A DNA stretch of 64,000 nt from Nepenthes gracilis (Eukaryota > Streptophyta > Magnoliopsida > Caryophyllales > Nepenthaceae), in the NCBI GenBank assembly GCA_033239525.1, contig BSYO01000016.1, positions 1,426,001-1,490,000 of the forward strand. The letters run 5' to 3'. Below, one piece after another: positions 43,651 to 56,054 of the stretch (positions are counted from its first letter, which is position 1; every line of letters begins with the position of its first letter). The position numbers and the translations under genes were made by a program. The notes under the pieces are model-generated. The model ran no database searches. It worked only from the letters and a program-made list of their open reading frames with translations, and was not told the origin of the DNA.

Positions 43651-45035
43651 TTGTTGAAATGAGGCTATTTCGATGTGGTGAATTTTGGATTATTTTTTTA
43701 TGAATCCCATAATTATTAATATATCATTTAATAGTATATTCAACATCGTACATAAATTTGCTAGAACGAAGGTAACTTCTGTTAAACACATGAGCCAACA
43801 AGGACAAGATTTCAATCTTTAATGTAGATCTAAAGGTTACATGTGCATAGATTTAGTAGTAATTTTGTCCGATGAGTACTTAAACGATGCACATATATGA
43901 TTATGCGTTCTTATTATTTGTATCTAAACGGGGGATAATAATAGTTTATGTTTGCAGGCAGATTTGAACTTGTTTTGATTTGCTGTGGTATGCTTGTTTT
44001 GAATTCTAACATGATGTACCTGATTCATTCAAGCAAGTCGAGGGGCCCTGTTTCGTGCGCAGCGGCTGTGCCGCACTCCAACGGCCTCCCCTTCTTTTTA
44101 TTTTTTTTGCTTTTTTTTCGTATTTTAATTTATATAATACATTTTTTATCTTTATCATTTATATATATTTTATTTATTTTTATAAAATATAAATTTATAT
44201 AAAAATTAAATATATAAATAAATTTATTTATAAATTAGATCAAAATTTTATTATTATTAAATATTTATATTTTATATATTTTATGAAATAATAATTTTAT
44301 AATTATATAATTTAAAATATAAAATAATAATTTTATAATAATGTATTTTTTAAAATTTATTATATTAATAGAATTTAAAAATAATAATTAAATATTTTTA
44401 ATATATTTTTATTTTATAAAAAAATTTAATAATAAAAAATAATATAAAAAAATTAAAAAGATAAATTAAAAAATATTGAAAGAAAAAAAGAAAAAAATAA
44501 AAAATAAAAAGGGGGAGGAAGAGGCTGCCCATTGGATTAAATCCAACAGGTAGCAGGCGTTCGGCACAGCTGCTATACCGCACGCCCACACAATAGGGCC
44601 CCTCGATCCTCATTCAAGCCCCTTGAGCCTAAAGATGATTAATTATGTGCAAAATTATTCTTATATTATAAAAAAATATATTTTTGTATAATTATATTCT
44701 TTCTATTCCTTATCGGGGTTTTGAAAAATAACTCAAAAATATTATCTAGACAATACTAAGTTAAAATTAAATAATTTAATATCTAATTATTTATTATTTT
44801 AAATATATTTATAGATAAAAAAATAATACACTATGTTATTATTAAAGTAAAAATTTGAAAAGATAAAAATAAAGGAGGTCATCAAACACAACTCATTTTC
44901 TTTAGGGGTGAAAATGATGAACACTTTCTATTTTCACTGTACAATATCTTATATTCTAAAACATAATCCTCATCAGTATTTGTTCAAAAACAAAATTATT
45001 GATAAAGATAACATATTTATTATACATATTTTAAA
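43651..45035 (+). repeat. Unit 1 of a 1.39-kb tandem duplication
   Basis: It starts 'ttgttgaaatgaggctattt' and ends 'catattttaaa'. It is followed head-to-tail by a closely similar unit. Differences are scattered substitutions and small length changes. It contains one fold-back element. Confidence 0.93.
44035..44610. mobile_element. Fold-back (MULE-like) MITE, copy 1
   Basis: Flanked by the same 9-bp word CATTCAAGC at 44026-44034 and 44611-44619, the target-duplication length of Mutator-like elements. The ends are long imperfect inverted repeats sharing 'tcgaggggccct', then 'gcagcggctgtgccg' on the left against its counterpart on the right. The ~430-bp centre is almost pure A+T and itself self-complementary in places. 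No transposase. Confidence 0.75.
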
Positions 45036-46436
45036 TTGTTGAAATGAGGCTATTTTGATGTGGTGAATTTTGGATTACTTTTTTTACGAGTCTTATAATT
45101 ATTAATATATCATTTAATAGCATACTCAATATCGTACATAAATTTGCTAGAACGAAAGTAATTTTTGTTAAACACATGAGCCAACAAGGACAAGATTTCA
45201 ATCTTTAATGTAGATCTAAAAGTTACACGTGCATAGATTTAGTAGTAATTTTGTCCGATGAGTACTTAAACGATACACATATACGATTATGCATTTTTAT
45301 TCTTTATATCTAAACGGGGGATACTAATAGTTTATGTTTGCAGGCAGATTTAAACTTGTTTTGATTTGCTGTGGCATGCTTGTTTTGAATTCTAATATGA
45401 TGTACCTGATTCATTCGAGCAAGTTGAGGGGCCCGGTTTCGCATGCAGCGGCTGTGCCGCACTCCAACGGCCTCCCCTTCTTTTTTTTTTTGTTGTTTTG
45501 CTTTTTTTTTTGTATTTTAATTTATATAATATTTTTTTTTTTATTTTTATCATTTATACATATTTTATTTATTTTTATAAAATATAAATTTATATAAAAA
45601 TTAAATATATAAATAAATTTATTTATAAATTAGATCAAAATTTTATTATTATTAAAATATTTATATTTTATATATTTTATGAAATAATAATTTTATAATT
45701 ATATAATTTAAAATATAAAATAATAATTTTATAATAATGTATTTTTTAAAATATATTATATTAATAGAATTTAAAAAATAATAATTAAATATTTTTAATA
45801 TATTTTTATTTTATAAAAAAATTAATAATAAAAATTAATATAAAACAAAATTAAAAAAATAAATTAAAAAATGTTAAAAGAAAAAAGGAAAAAAATAAAA
45901 AATAAAAAGGGGGAGGAAGAGGCTGCCCATTGGATTAAATCCAACGGGCAGGCGGCACAACCGCTGTGCTGCACGCCCGTGAAACGGGGCCCCTCGATCC
46001 TCATTCAAGCCCCTTGAGCCTAAAGATGATTAATTATGTGCAAAATTATTCTTATATTATAAAAAAATATTTTTGTATAATTTCATTCTTTCTATTCCTT
46101 ATCGAGGTTTTGAAAAGTAACTCAGAAATATTATCTAGTTAATAATAAGTTAAAATTAAATAACTTAATATCTAATTATTTATCATTTTAAATATATTTA
46201 TAGATAAAAAAATAATACACTATGTTATTATTAAAGTATAAATTTAAAAAGATAAAAATAAAGGAGGTCATCAAACACAACTCATTTTCTTTAGGGGTGA
46301 AAATGATGACCAATTTCTATTTTCACAATACAATATCTTATATTCTAAAACATAATCCTCACATCAGTATTTGTTCAAAAACAAAATTATTGATAAAGAT
46401 AACATATTTATTATACATATTTTAAATTCAAATAAT
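45036..46436 (+). repeat. Unit 2 of the 1.39-kb tandem duplication
   Basis: Same start, end and order as unit 1, 1,401 bp against 1,385. Short open frames in both units (for example 43948-44202 and 45334-45597) are paired copies of the same chance frame. Confidence 0.93.
45421..46001. mobile_element. Fold-back (MULE-like) MITE, copy 2
   Basis: The counterpart of copy 1 in the second tandem unit. The flanking words are CATTCGAGC (45412-45420) and CATTCAAGC (46002-46010). The inverted ends read 'ttgaggggcccggtttcgc' on the left and match 'gcgaaacggggcccctcga'-like sequence on the right better than in copy 1. Confidence 0.75.
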
Positions 46437-49400
46437 AATTTGAATAAAATTAAATCAAATTACTGAATTTTTTATTTTGATTTCATACATCATAATATCA
46501 AAAAAAATTAAAAATTTTTAAATTTATTTTTTGATATATTATTTAATACTCGGGTCAGTAATTTAAAAAAAATTAAAAAAGCGTTAAGAAAAATGAGGAT
46601 AAGAAAGAGTAAAAAAGTGTAGGACTTGGCTTCATAATTTATGATTTTTTAAATAGTAAGAGAATTAAAACTTTATATTTGTTATCCGAACACTTATTGG
46701 ATCCTCCATTTTTAAAAGAAGTTAGCATGTTTATAGCATTAATATCATTAGTCGTGATTTTTTAAAAGATAATAACTGATCATAATTTGAGCAGTTATTT
46801 TAATTAAAAACTAAATAATTTAATCATTTGATGTACTTTGAATGTAATGCTTCTGAATATAGTGTTTATCTTCAAATTATATGAACTACTTGCTTGATTT
46901 AACCAGCTAACTGAAATAATCCTTCGGTATCTTTAACCATTCGGTAGGACTAATTATCTGATTTAATTAACCGTTTGACTGTTTAAAATCTCGACTTTTA
47001 GTATATTCAACAGTTTGGTCACTCAATTACTTAATAATTTGGTGAAATTTTTTTCTGGTCCACGCTTAACTTTTATTATCTGAATTGGTTTTAACAACTC
47101 GATTGATTCAAACTTCTTCATGAATTTATTATTTGTGGACCATTTATATCAATGAGTTGGATTGGTCTTATTTTAGAAAATACCTAATATTTTATATATT
47201 TATTTATATTAAAATTGTCATAATTAATGTGAAGTGAAAGAAATAAAAAATTAAAACAATATATGTTAAAAAATTATATATAAATAAATATACTAATAAA
47301 TGCATTGATAATATTACTATTATTGGTATATAATTGAGAAATGTGGAGTAAATCCATTTCACTTCTGTCTTTTGTATTTACCATAAAAAATTGGAATAAG
47401 AATTACCCAAAAAGCATAATCATTTAAATATTTTAAAACAACAGGAATAAGTTATTAGATTTATTATTGTTAATTTTTAGGCAAAAATTTCACAAATTAT
47501 AATATTAAAAAATATAAAATTATTCTAGTCTAAGTTTTGATATTAGTAACTTTAAAATATAAATCAATTGAATTATTATAATGTCTTTGATACATTTAAT
47601 CTAAAAATTATTTTAAATTTTTTAATAATATAAAAATAATATTTATTTATTTATATTAATAAATTTATATAATAAATAAATAAATATTATATTATTTAGA
47701 AGTATTTTTTAAAATAATTAAAGGACCCCTTCTCAATAAATGGATCATTTCAACCCTTTTTGAAGGGACTTCTTACCTACCGCAAATCAAACGAGGCTAA
47801 CCAGCACTTCTTTTGTTATGCTCTGAAATGACAATCTCACCCCTGAGGAATTTTTGGAGAAAAAATAATTGGAAAATTAATTATTCATATATTTGATCAT
47901 TATTTTTTATAAAATATTTATCGATAAGTAATAATCATTAACACACACCAAAAAAAAAAAAAAAAACTAAGATTTTAGATAATATGGCATATTTTATATG
48001 TGAGATTCGGGTGATAAATATTTTGCTTACTCCGACAGTTGATATATATATATTTATATTTATTTATATATATATATATATATTTATTTATTTATTTATT
48101 TTGTAGAGAATAAATATCTTTTTTGTTGCTAAATAATATAATATTTATATCATTTTTTTTATTTCTAATAGCTTCTGTCATATTTTTATACATTTTATTT
48201 ATATTATATTTTATTTTAAAAATCAAATATTATAAAGTTTTGATAAATACGACAAATTTGAATTTGACTCGATAAATTTTGGGGCAAAATTTTAAAATTT
48301 TTATCCACTATCTTACGCACTAAAAGCTGAAATAAGAGGTTATGTATATGAGGGTTCATAATTGATACCCTTAAAGCTTAAGCTCCCTGAACCCTTAACG
48401 CTAAATCCTAAATTTTTGAATTACTAAAATCCTAAACATTTGAACCCCTAAACCAAAAACTTAATCCCTTAACCGTTAACCCCCCTGAATAGTAGATAGA
48501 TATAGACTTCTAAAAAATAGGCTCATTTTTAAAATATTTATGTGCTGAGAAAAATATTTAAGTGATAAAGTCTTAACCACTTGATTAATATGATTTATAT
48601 TTAAACAAATATTTTTAAATCCTTCAAATGAGAGTGAATGCGTTAAAAAGCTAGTAATTTTTTAGATGTTGAAGCTGCTAAAAAAGAGATGCCTTTTATG
48701 TGTTAAGAGACTTTATATTTATAAGGCAATAGGCTCATACTGAGGGTGATTTAGTAAAACTCTCATACAAGTAATTGAGAAAAATAGTTACATGAGAATC
48801 GTTCATCCTCAATTATTCTGAATACTTTGAGTGTCTCCACTATACTTTTATTCAGCATTCATACGTTATATCATGTTTTCATAACTTTAGCATATAAATA
48901 GTTGTTTGAAAGACCGTAGATTTAGTATGCCTTTCTAAATAGTTTCTCATGTACGAAACACCTCGAACGACATGTTTTGATAGTGGATGATGTGGCATAC
49001 TCCCATGAATCAGATAGTACCATACGTTTCACCACATCCGTCCGATCCTTTGATGGAAAGGTGTCGGAGTAAAGACAATTAAATTTTACTAAAATAGTTT
49101 CATTAGCTCCTGAGGTATTATAATTATAACTAGTATTGGCCTCTCTTTCGAGTTGGAAGAAAAATCAAATAATAATAGTAGTTATAGATGTAAAACTCAT
49201 TTAAAAAAGGAGAACGATAATTATATAAAACAAGTCTGCTATTCCTAATAATGAATAAGACAATAAATGGATCAGACTAATTTGAAGTTATATCTGGCTT
49301 GATAATAATATGTTTTAACAGTCCATTCAATTCTTTATTTCCTACTGTACGATTTTGACAATCTAGTCTTCAATTAGTGGAAGCTAGTTTAATAATCAAA

Positions 49401-50239
49401 ATGTTTAACAAGACAATGTTTGATAGTTCTCTAAGTTACTTAAACAAGTTGCTTATCGATAATGTGACTGCTTGACCTCCCATTCAACTCGTCACTTGGT
49501 AACTTAGGCAACCAAGTAGCTTGACGACTTGGCATTTACGTGACTCGGCTTGACAAAGTAGCCATTTGGTCACTCAATAGCTCGAGCTCCATTGGATTTG
49601 AAATTTCTTAGAATTTTTAAATCCATATCTTACTATTTAATGTTGGGTCATTGCTACCACCTCTAAACCTTAAAGGCTGAAATTGGGGTTTGAGGTTGTA
49701 AATCTGGGTTCAATTGGTTGCTAAGTAGGCAAAGTGCTTGACTTGCTCATTTCGAGTGAGTCACCAAACCATCGAACTTAATGACATTATTTTTTATTTG
49801 TTAAATTATATAGTTATGAGTTTAATTATTTACTTATCAATTGAATAGTCCACAATAATATTGTAATCAGAAAGATGTATTTGCTCAATGCTCATTAACA
49901 CCACTTAAGTCACGAGCTATTTTGGGGTAAAAATTCAATCATTTGGTCCCTTTTTAAGTTATATGAGGAAGCAATCTTCCTCACTCTTTACTTAAAAAAA
50001 AAAAGGAACTGATTTTTTTGCTCCTTTTGCCTCATGCCTTGATCATCTTTTGGTGCCTTCAGGAAAATGTGGGTTCCCAATATAGTCACGAGCACTAGCA
50101 ATCCATTATGTAACATCGATAATTTTTAACTAATTATACAAAAAACAAATTTTCTAAATAAAAAGTAATAATAAATAATATTAGAGAGATGATATTTATA
50201 TATTATCAAACTTGAATAAAAATATATAATTGAATATAA
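46437..50239. other. AT-rich spacer, no gene recognised
   Basis: 3.8 kb without a credible coding frame. It holds TA/TTTA microsatellite sequence at about 48042-48101, an A run at 47949-47966, and a C/T-A-rich stretch at 48370-48485 with degenerate CCTAAA words. No RNA gene seen. Confidence 0.5.
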
Positions 50240-51183
50240 TGAGAATAGTAGAAATGGGCCAGGCTAGTATAAAGACCCATGGACTCGACAACATCCTAGG
50301 AGGTGTCTGACCCATAGACCCAGAGACCAATTAACATTTCTATTGATCGAAAATGGCACTTCAGCTGGCCAAACAGCCTAAGATGACTATAGTTCAATCT
50401 AGACGGCTGACCACATCATTCCCGCACACTGAAGATCACTTGCCTTAACTGGCTAGAATTCCGAATGTTGTCCCAAGTCACAATCTCTTCAAGAGTGGCA
50501 ACTCCCAACTCAACATATCTCTCGTAATAACAACTCTAATATTTGCCACGTACAACATCTCCCCAAGGAAGGAATGAATTTCCTTTAATTGCTCACAATT
50601 ATCTTAATTGATGCTCGTAATCCTTGTGTCAACCCACTTAATTTGCGCATGACAGTTGTAGTTAGCCTTGCTACTCAAGTAAGACTGAACTGGCCCAAAG
50701 ATTATAAAAAGCCTTCATGACAAACTCCAAGGGTAGGCTCACATCGACACCTATATTAACATTGATACCAACCTTGAAACGCTACTTCTAAAGAGCTCCT
50801 AAGAGATTATACTCTGTCCACATAGCCTTGTAAGAATTCTCCTGCCATTCTCGCCCCCTAGACATCAAAGTCACTCCCTACGAGCGCATCATCAAAAAAT
50901 CTGCTCCACGTGAGCACAACATCTGAATTAGACTCAAAAAATTCCCTCACTGCATCATCATTTGTATTTTTATTCCTGCATCTTTCATCTCCTGAGAAAA
51001 ATTACTAACTTAAGCGTTGGAGAATATACCAGAAAATAACTTTTGTTAATCTTCTGACCTATTATTTTTTAGTTGTGGTGTGCAAAATTCAAGATAAGAA
51101 ATATGGGATAGGACCCGATTCAATTTGACCAGAAAATCAAGTGGCATCTTTACCCATCAGCAATCCGAATTTAAGACGTATCA
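50240..51183 (+). repeat. 5' LTR of the 50-56 kb element
   Basis: It starts TGAGAATAGTAGAAATGGG and ends AAGACGTATCA, about 944 bp. It has the same 'tgaagatcacttgccttaac' and 'ctcgccccctagacatcaaa' segments as the right LTR. Confidence 0.8.
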
Positions 51184-51200
51184 TTGGCACCTCTTGTGAG
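51184..51200 (+). other. Primer-binding-site-like sequence
   Basis: TTGGCACCTCTTGTGAG directly after the LTR end, a diverged form of the TTGGCGCCGT..GTGGGA sequence seen at 6003. Confidence 0.55.
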
Positions 51201-51243
51201 AAGGCGAATGAAAAGACTAATCACCATCTACACAGAAGTAGAC

Positions 51244-52500
51244 ATGGTCAATACTAGAGCCCATACTAGCATTCCGGCCAAGGATATCATCCCCCATGGT
51301 GACAATCCCTCTATAGGTAGTCATGCGGAGGAGTGATTGGCACCCTTCGTGAAGGCACTCGCTGATCGGGTGGACAACATATCCCAAATGCTTCAAATCC
51401 TTTGCGCACGCCGACATGGGCTGGGGGCACCTTCCTTCACCACTCGTACTTCAGCGTTAAAACATAGAAGCCATAGACAGAAGCAACCGGCTTGGAAGAC
51501 AGGACACCCGGAGGACCTCGTAGCCCTAGTGGCTTTGAGCGACAGGGTCTAATCTCATTTAGAGAGCCAATTTGGCCACAAGACATTAGATGAGAGCCCA
51601 GAGTGGCGAAATCCCCATTACTCACATGACGAGCAGAGGCCACCGACTTGAGAAGGGGTTGTGTGCAACATCTAGCCGATCGTCATTAGCAACTAGGCGG
51701 CCTCACGCCACTCACCAAACCACTTAGAGTTGAAAACCTACCTCATACAAAAAGAGTTGCAATCTCCTCTCAAGTGGAGGAGCAAGTGAAAAGGATATGG
51801 TAGCACGTGTTCAAGGGAGATGCTAGGACGCTTCATAGACTTGAGACGATTGCCATTCAAAATCAAAATCTAAACGCAGCCACTCTCTTAGAAGTTTAAG
51901 ATGTCGGCGTTGGAGCTCTACGATGGAAGTACTGATCCGATGGACCATCTAGACCACTTTTGTATCCTACTGAGCTTTTAAGGCCAGGGCAAGGCAGTTA
52001 TGTGCCTGTGGTTTCCGCTAATCTTGAAAGAGATGCCCGAATTTGGTTTTATTGCCTTTTACTAAATTCAATTCAAATGTTCAAGGAACTTGCAGATAGC
52101 TTCTTGACTCAATTTGCCTCTATTCGGATGGAGGAGAGATAACCTTGACATCTCACCTAAATCAAGTAAGGGCCAAATGAAAGCCTAAGGAGCTTTCTGG
52201 CCAGATTCACTGTTGAGGCCCATCAGATATCCAAGTTGATTGATGAGGTGAAGTTGAATACCTTCATATCTACTCTGGAGCCAGATGAGTTTTTTAAACA
52301 CCTGTCCCACAAGGATCCCTAGATCTTTCATGAAATTGAGACCATTACCCGAGCTTACATGGCGATTGAAGAGGCAATGAGACTAAGCGACCAAGACACG
52401 GGGACCCCCTCCACCAGAGACCACCAGGTGGGAGAAAGAGAAGCGAAGACTCCTTTAACTCTCGGGATCCGAGGAAGCAGCCCAGGGTGGAGCTGATCAA
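51244..52500 (+). pseudogene. Decayed gag of the 50-56 kb element
   Basis: It starts MVNTRAHTS and stops after 31 codons. Capsid-like boxes follow in shifting frames: 'LYDGSTDPMDHLDHF' near 51915, 'DARIWFYCLLLNSIQMFKEL' near 52030, 'FLARFTVEAHQI' near 52200, 'AYMAIEEAMRL' near 52360. The order matches a Ty3/Tat-type gag. Confidence 0.75.
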
Positions 52501-52629
52501 TAAAGTCAATCAAGTCGGATCAGCATTGGGCAACCCTGTTCCATTGGTCAAAAATACCGGTTGAAAAGGTGTGGCTGAAAAGGGTAGCTATCTATCGGCA
52601 CGATTGAATGCTATCCAGGAACCTCCCGC

Positions 52630-54600
52630 GTTTAGAACCTGGCTCACCTCATCTGGCTAAATCGAGTCATCAGCTTGACTCCAAATCCAACATTCTCGCT
52701 CCGGAGGGCAGTGAGATCCTTCTCAGCCAGCTACAAGGTGTCATTAGATCTCTACAACTCCCCCATGACCTTGGATAGCTAAAGCTCAAGACTCGAGATG
52801 CGATCCTAGTACTGTTGGACCTTAGAGGCGACGACATCTACCTGGCCTTGCATCTCCTCCATCATACTCAAATCGACCTTTGTCTACGTCAAACGGTGGA
52901 CCTCCCCTTCTAACATCCAGATCCGAGACGACCGTTGGTACAAGTATGTCTGCATGTATTTTTATATACACCCAAATTTATTTATTCTGTACTTTTATGT
53001 ATGTTTTACTAGTCGCGGTAGAGTTTTACACTGATATTTTTAATTTTGAGGATTTTTAGACACACGGATAGTATATATGTGCATTTATATATTCGTATGT
53101 TGTGAAACCATAAATCAGGTCGTGCATTGGTCCACATGAATGCTGCTGAGGACGGGGTCACTACAGGATCATGGCAGTCTGAGACCCGATATATGTGATC
53201 TGAGGCATGGGATATTTGGTACCACTCCTGACAGAGATGTTTAGTTTCGACGAGGACGTATATGATATGTTATCTCACTTTTGTCGGTAGGAAGATTGAG
53301 ACATTTAGTAATTGACCTATTTCACCGTATATTTAAATGAGAACCATCGTAAGAAGTTGACGAAATAATATATTTGGACATCCTAATATATAATTAAAAT
53401 TTAAGATTGCACCCAAAGCCACAAGTAGTAAAATATAGTAAGCAAGTTCATAATTTATGGAAAATAAAATATATAGATGGCCTTGAGCTGCTAGTTTATA
53501 CCATAGCCTGAGCTGGTGGCTAAAATCGCAGCCGATATAGCCGTAATTATCGAACGAGGATAACCATTCCTCAAGTTTGTATTATTTATTTTTTGTTCTC
53601 CAATTTCGCGTATACTTTGTATTTCTGCATGTATTTGTGTGGATTATGATTTGATATACGTGGTTTGGCCCCTGGATGGGTAATAGGAATGTGTCATACG
53701 TATTAATGTGTTAACCCCGGAACATTTTTATATTTATATATTTTGGTTTCGATATTTTCTTTGATTTCAACATATGAGATATGAGATTTAGATCCGGACA
53801 ATGGTATATGTCCTACATGAATGTGGTGACGGTTGTGATTATGTGATGTGATTTCAAATTATATGATATGTTATCATCTATGATATTTGATCGGATCGCT
53901 ATTTGTTATAATTATGTCCCAGACGAGCTATTTGATACTGATGATGATTTAATACGAGACATCTCCTCGATTTTTCAAGGATTTTATGAATACTATATTT
54001 TATTTTATGTGATTGTTATGTGATACTCCTTTTTTTGATTTATGTGTACTGTTTTAGATGATGATAGTACTTATTGAGCCTTCGACTCACGTTTTCATAT
54101 TTGTTTCCTTTAGACTAGTGGTATAGATACACTTGTAGGACCTTGGACAGGATCTGGCACGAATATCTCTTTCGATGAGTGAAAATATTTATATTGGTTA
54201 TGTTTATGATCTCGGGGTGTGCTATGGTTATTGTCTACGGCCAAATGAGGACATTGATTCATGTATGGGATATATTAGAGTTATTATTTTATATTGATGA
54301 GATGATATTATATTTGGATGCCTCTTTTGCGATATTTAGATAGCAAGTTATGTATATTGTTATTTTGATTTATATCCGATAAGGTTTTGTGCGGGTTTTA
54401 TTATATTGGGCCTTATATATGTATAGATTGTTACGCCAATGTCGATTTTTTTATTATTGATGTAATGATTTTATATTATTAAAAATTATTATTATTATCG
54501 ACATACGTCTATTGTGTTCTTGGATCGTGACATATAATATTTGTCGGTTCTCAAGGTGCATGAGCTTGTTCTAAAGGTAAGCCGTCACCCAAGGTGAAGG
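52630..54600 (-). pseudogene. Antisense coiled-coil frame, interrupted by a nested LTR
   Basis: On the minus strand, 52945-52630 reads as a heptad-like charged/hydrophobic helix ('MLEGEVHRLT', 'KVDLSMMEEMQGQVDVVASK', 'DRISSLEL', 'LAEKDLTALRSEN'). All five internal stops in this stretch are TAG. On the other side of the nested LTR, 54590-54540 reads 'VTAYL*NKLMHLENRQ' in a compatible frame, again with a TAG. Antisense genes next to the 3' LTR are known in some Tat-group elements; the assignment here is inference. Confidence 0.5.
52945..54532 (+). mobile_element. LTR of the Tekay-like family nested in the 50-56 kb element
   Basis: It ends GGATCGTGACA at 54532, like the GGGGCGTGACA end of plant chromovirus LTRs. 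It shares 'ctcacgttttcatatttg', 'agactagtggtatagatacacttgtagga' and the 'atggcc..tgagctg' block with 16596-18397 and 62930-64000. The left end is uncertain. It separates two halves of the antisense coiled-coil frame. Confidence 0.55.
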
Positions 54601-55106
54601 CATAGAGAAAGGAAGGCCTCGCCTCACTCAATTTACAGCGGTAGACTTGGCTTGAGAAGGGGCACAAAAAAGGGTGACCAAGGCGGCTGTCTACACGAAA
54701 AGGAGTGACAAAGGTAGATCATAATTGCATCTCAGGATGATACCATCAAACGTTGGGGACAATCTCCCACTGGTACTGGCAGCCGGAGACCCCAACCTCA
54801 TGGCGACTTAAGGCTCTCATGCCACCTCATTGAGAAAGGCATAATGTGATGCAAAGAGGTATAGCGAGCCCTCAATTTATAGCACATGAAGGAATCAAAG
54901 AGTCATTAAACACCAAAGATCACCCATCCCAGCAAATGTGTAGAAAATCAATGATGCAGTAGAATCATACCAGAAACAGTAAATGAGGGAATTTGATGAC
55001 GGCCTAGGGAATGAGTAGAAGGGGGAAAACGACAAGGCATATCACATCTCATCATAAACGTGCTGGGGGTTAAAAATTCGAACCTCCCAGTATGGGAGGC
55101 TAGCGA

Positions 55107-56054
55107 TGGGGACGGTAGAAATGGGTTAACTCTATGCAAAGACCTATGGAACTCTACGGTAGGCCTAGGAGGCATCCAACCCATAGGCCCAGAGGCCGAG
55201 TAATACTTCCGTTGACTGAAAACAACACCTCAGTAGGCTGGACAGCCCAAGACAGCTATAGCCCAATATGGACGGCCCATAACACCATTCCCCTATACCG
55301 AAGATCACTTGCCTTAACCAGCCAGAACTCTGAATATTGTCCCAATTCATAATCTCTTTAGGAATAGCAACTCCCAACTCAATACATCTCTTATAAAGGT
55401 AACCTCAATATTTGCTATGTACAACATCTCTCTAAGGAAGGAAAGAGTCTCATTTGATTGATCATGGTTGCCTTAATCGATGTCTGTAATCCTTATGCCG
55501 GCCCACCAAATTTGTTCAAGGTAGCTGACAGCCAGCCTTACCACCCAAGTAAGGCTGATTTGACCCAAATGTTATAAAAAACCCTTATGATTGACTCTAA
55601 AGGTATACTTATATTGGCGTCTACATTGACAATGATACAAACCCTCAAACGCTACTTCCAAAAAACTCCTAAGAGACTACACTCTGTCCACAGAGCCTTA
55701 TGACAATTCCTTCACTATTCTCGCCCCCTAGACATCAAACCGTTTTCCACGAGTGCATCACTACAAAAGCCACTCTACATTGCATGCAATCTCCAAATTA
55801 TACTCAAAAAACCCCATCCTTGCTCCCTCGTTCCTATATTTTTATTCTTATATCTTTCATATTCTAAAGAATATTATTGACTTAAATGTCAAAAAATATA
55901 TTAAAAAATGAGTTTTGTCAATTTTCTGACCTGTCATTTTTGAGTTATGGTGTGCAAGATCTATGTCGAGGAGCACGGGGACCCGACCTTCTTCAGTTTG
56001 ACCTGATTATCAAATGACACCCTAACTCATTAATAACATAGATTTAAGACGCAT
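55107..56054 (+). repeat. 3' LTR of the 50-56 kb element
   Basis: Starts TGGGGACGGTAGAAATGGG; the right end reads AAGACGCATA where ..CATCA is expected. Partner of 50240-51183. Confidence 0.8.

Larger units (their letters stand above)
50240..56054 (+). mobile_element. Non-autonomous Ty3-type LTR retroelement with a nested LTR
   Basis: LTRs at 50240-51183 and 55107-56054 share order and sequence throughout but with substantial divergence. A primer-binding-site-like TTGGCACCTCTTGTGAG follows the left LTR, and a purine-rich 'atgggaggctagcga' precedes the right one. The interior has a decayed gag and a minus-strand coiled-coil frame, but no protease, reverse transcriptase or integrase. Another LTR (52945-54532) has inserted into it. 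No matching target duplication was found; the right LTR end is degraded. Confidence 0.8.

Noticed and set aside
43948..45597. Paired ORFs at 43948-44202 and 45334-45597 as a duplicated gene
   Set aside because: They run from flank into the fold-back element's inverted repeat and T-rich centre; similarity is due to the tandem duplication, and no conserved domain or start context is seen.
47940..48110. Possible scaffold-attachment or origin-like AT tract
   Set aside because: Poly-A and TA/TTTA microsatellites are common in this AT-rich genome; nothing more specific supports a function.
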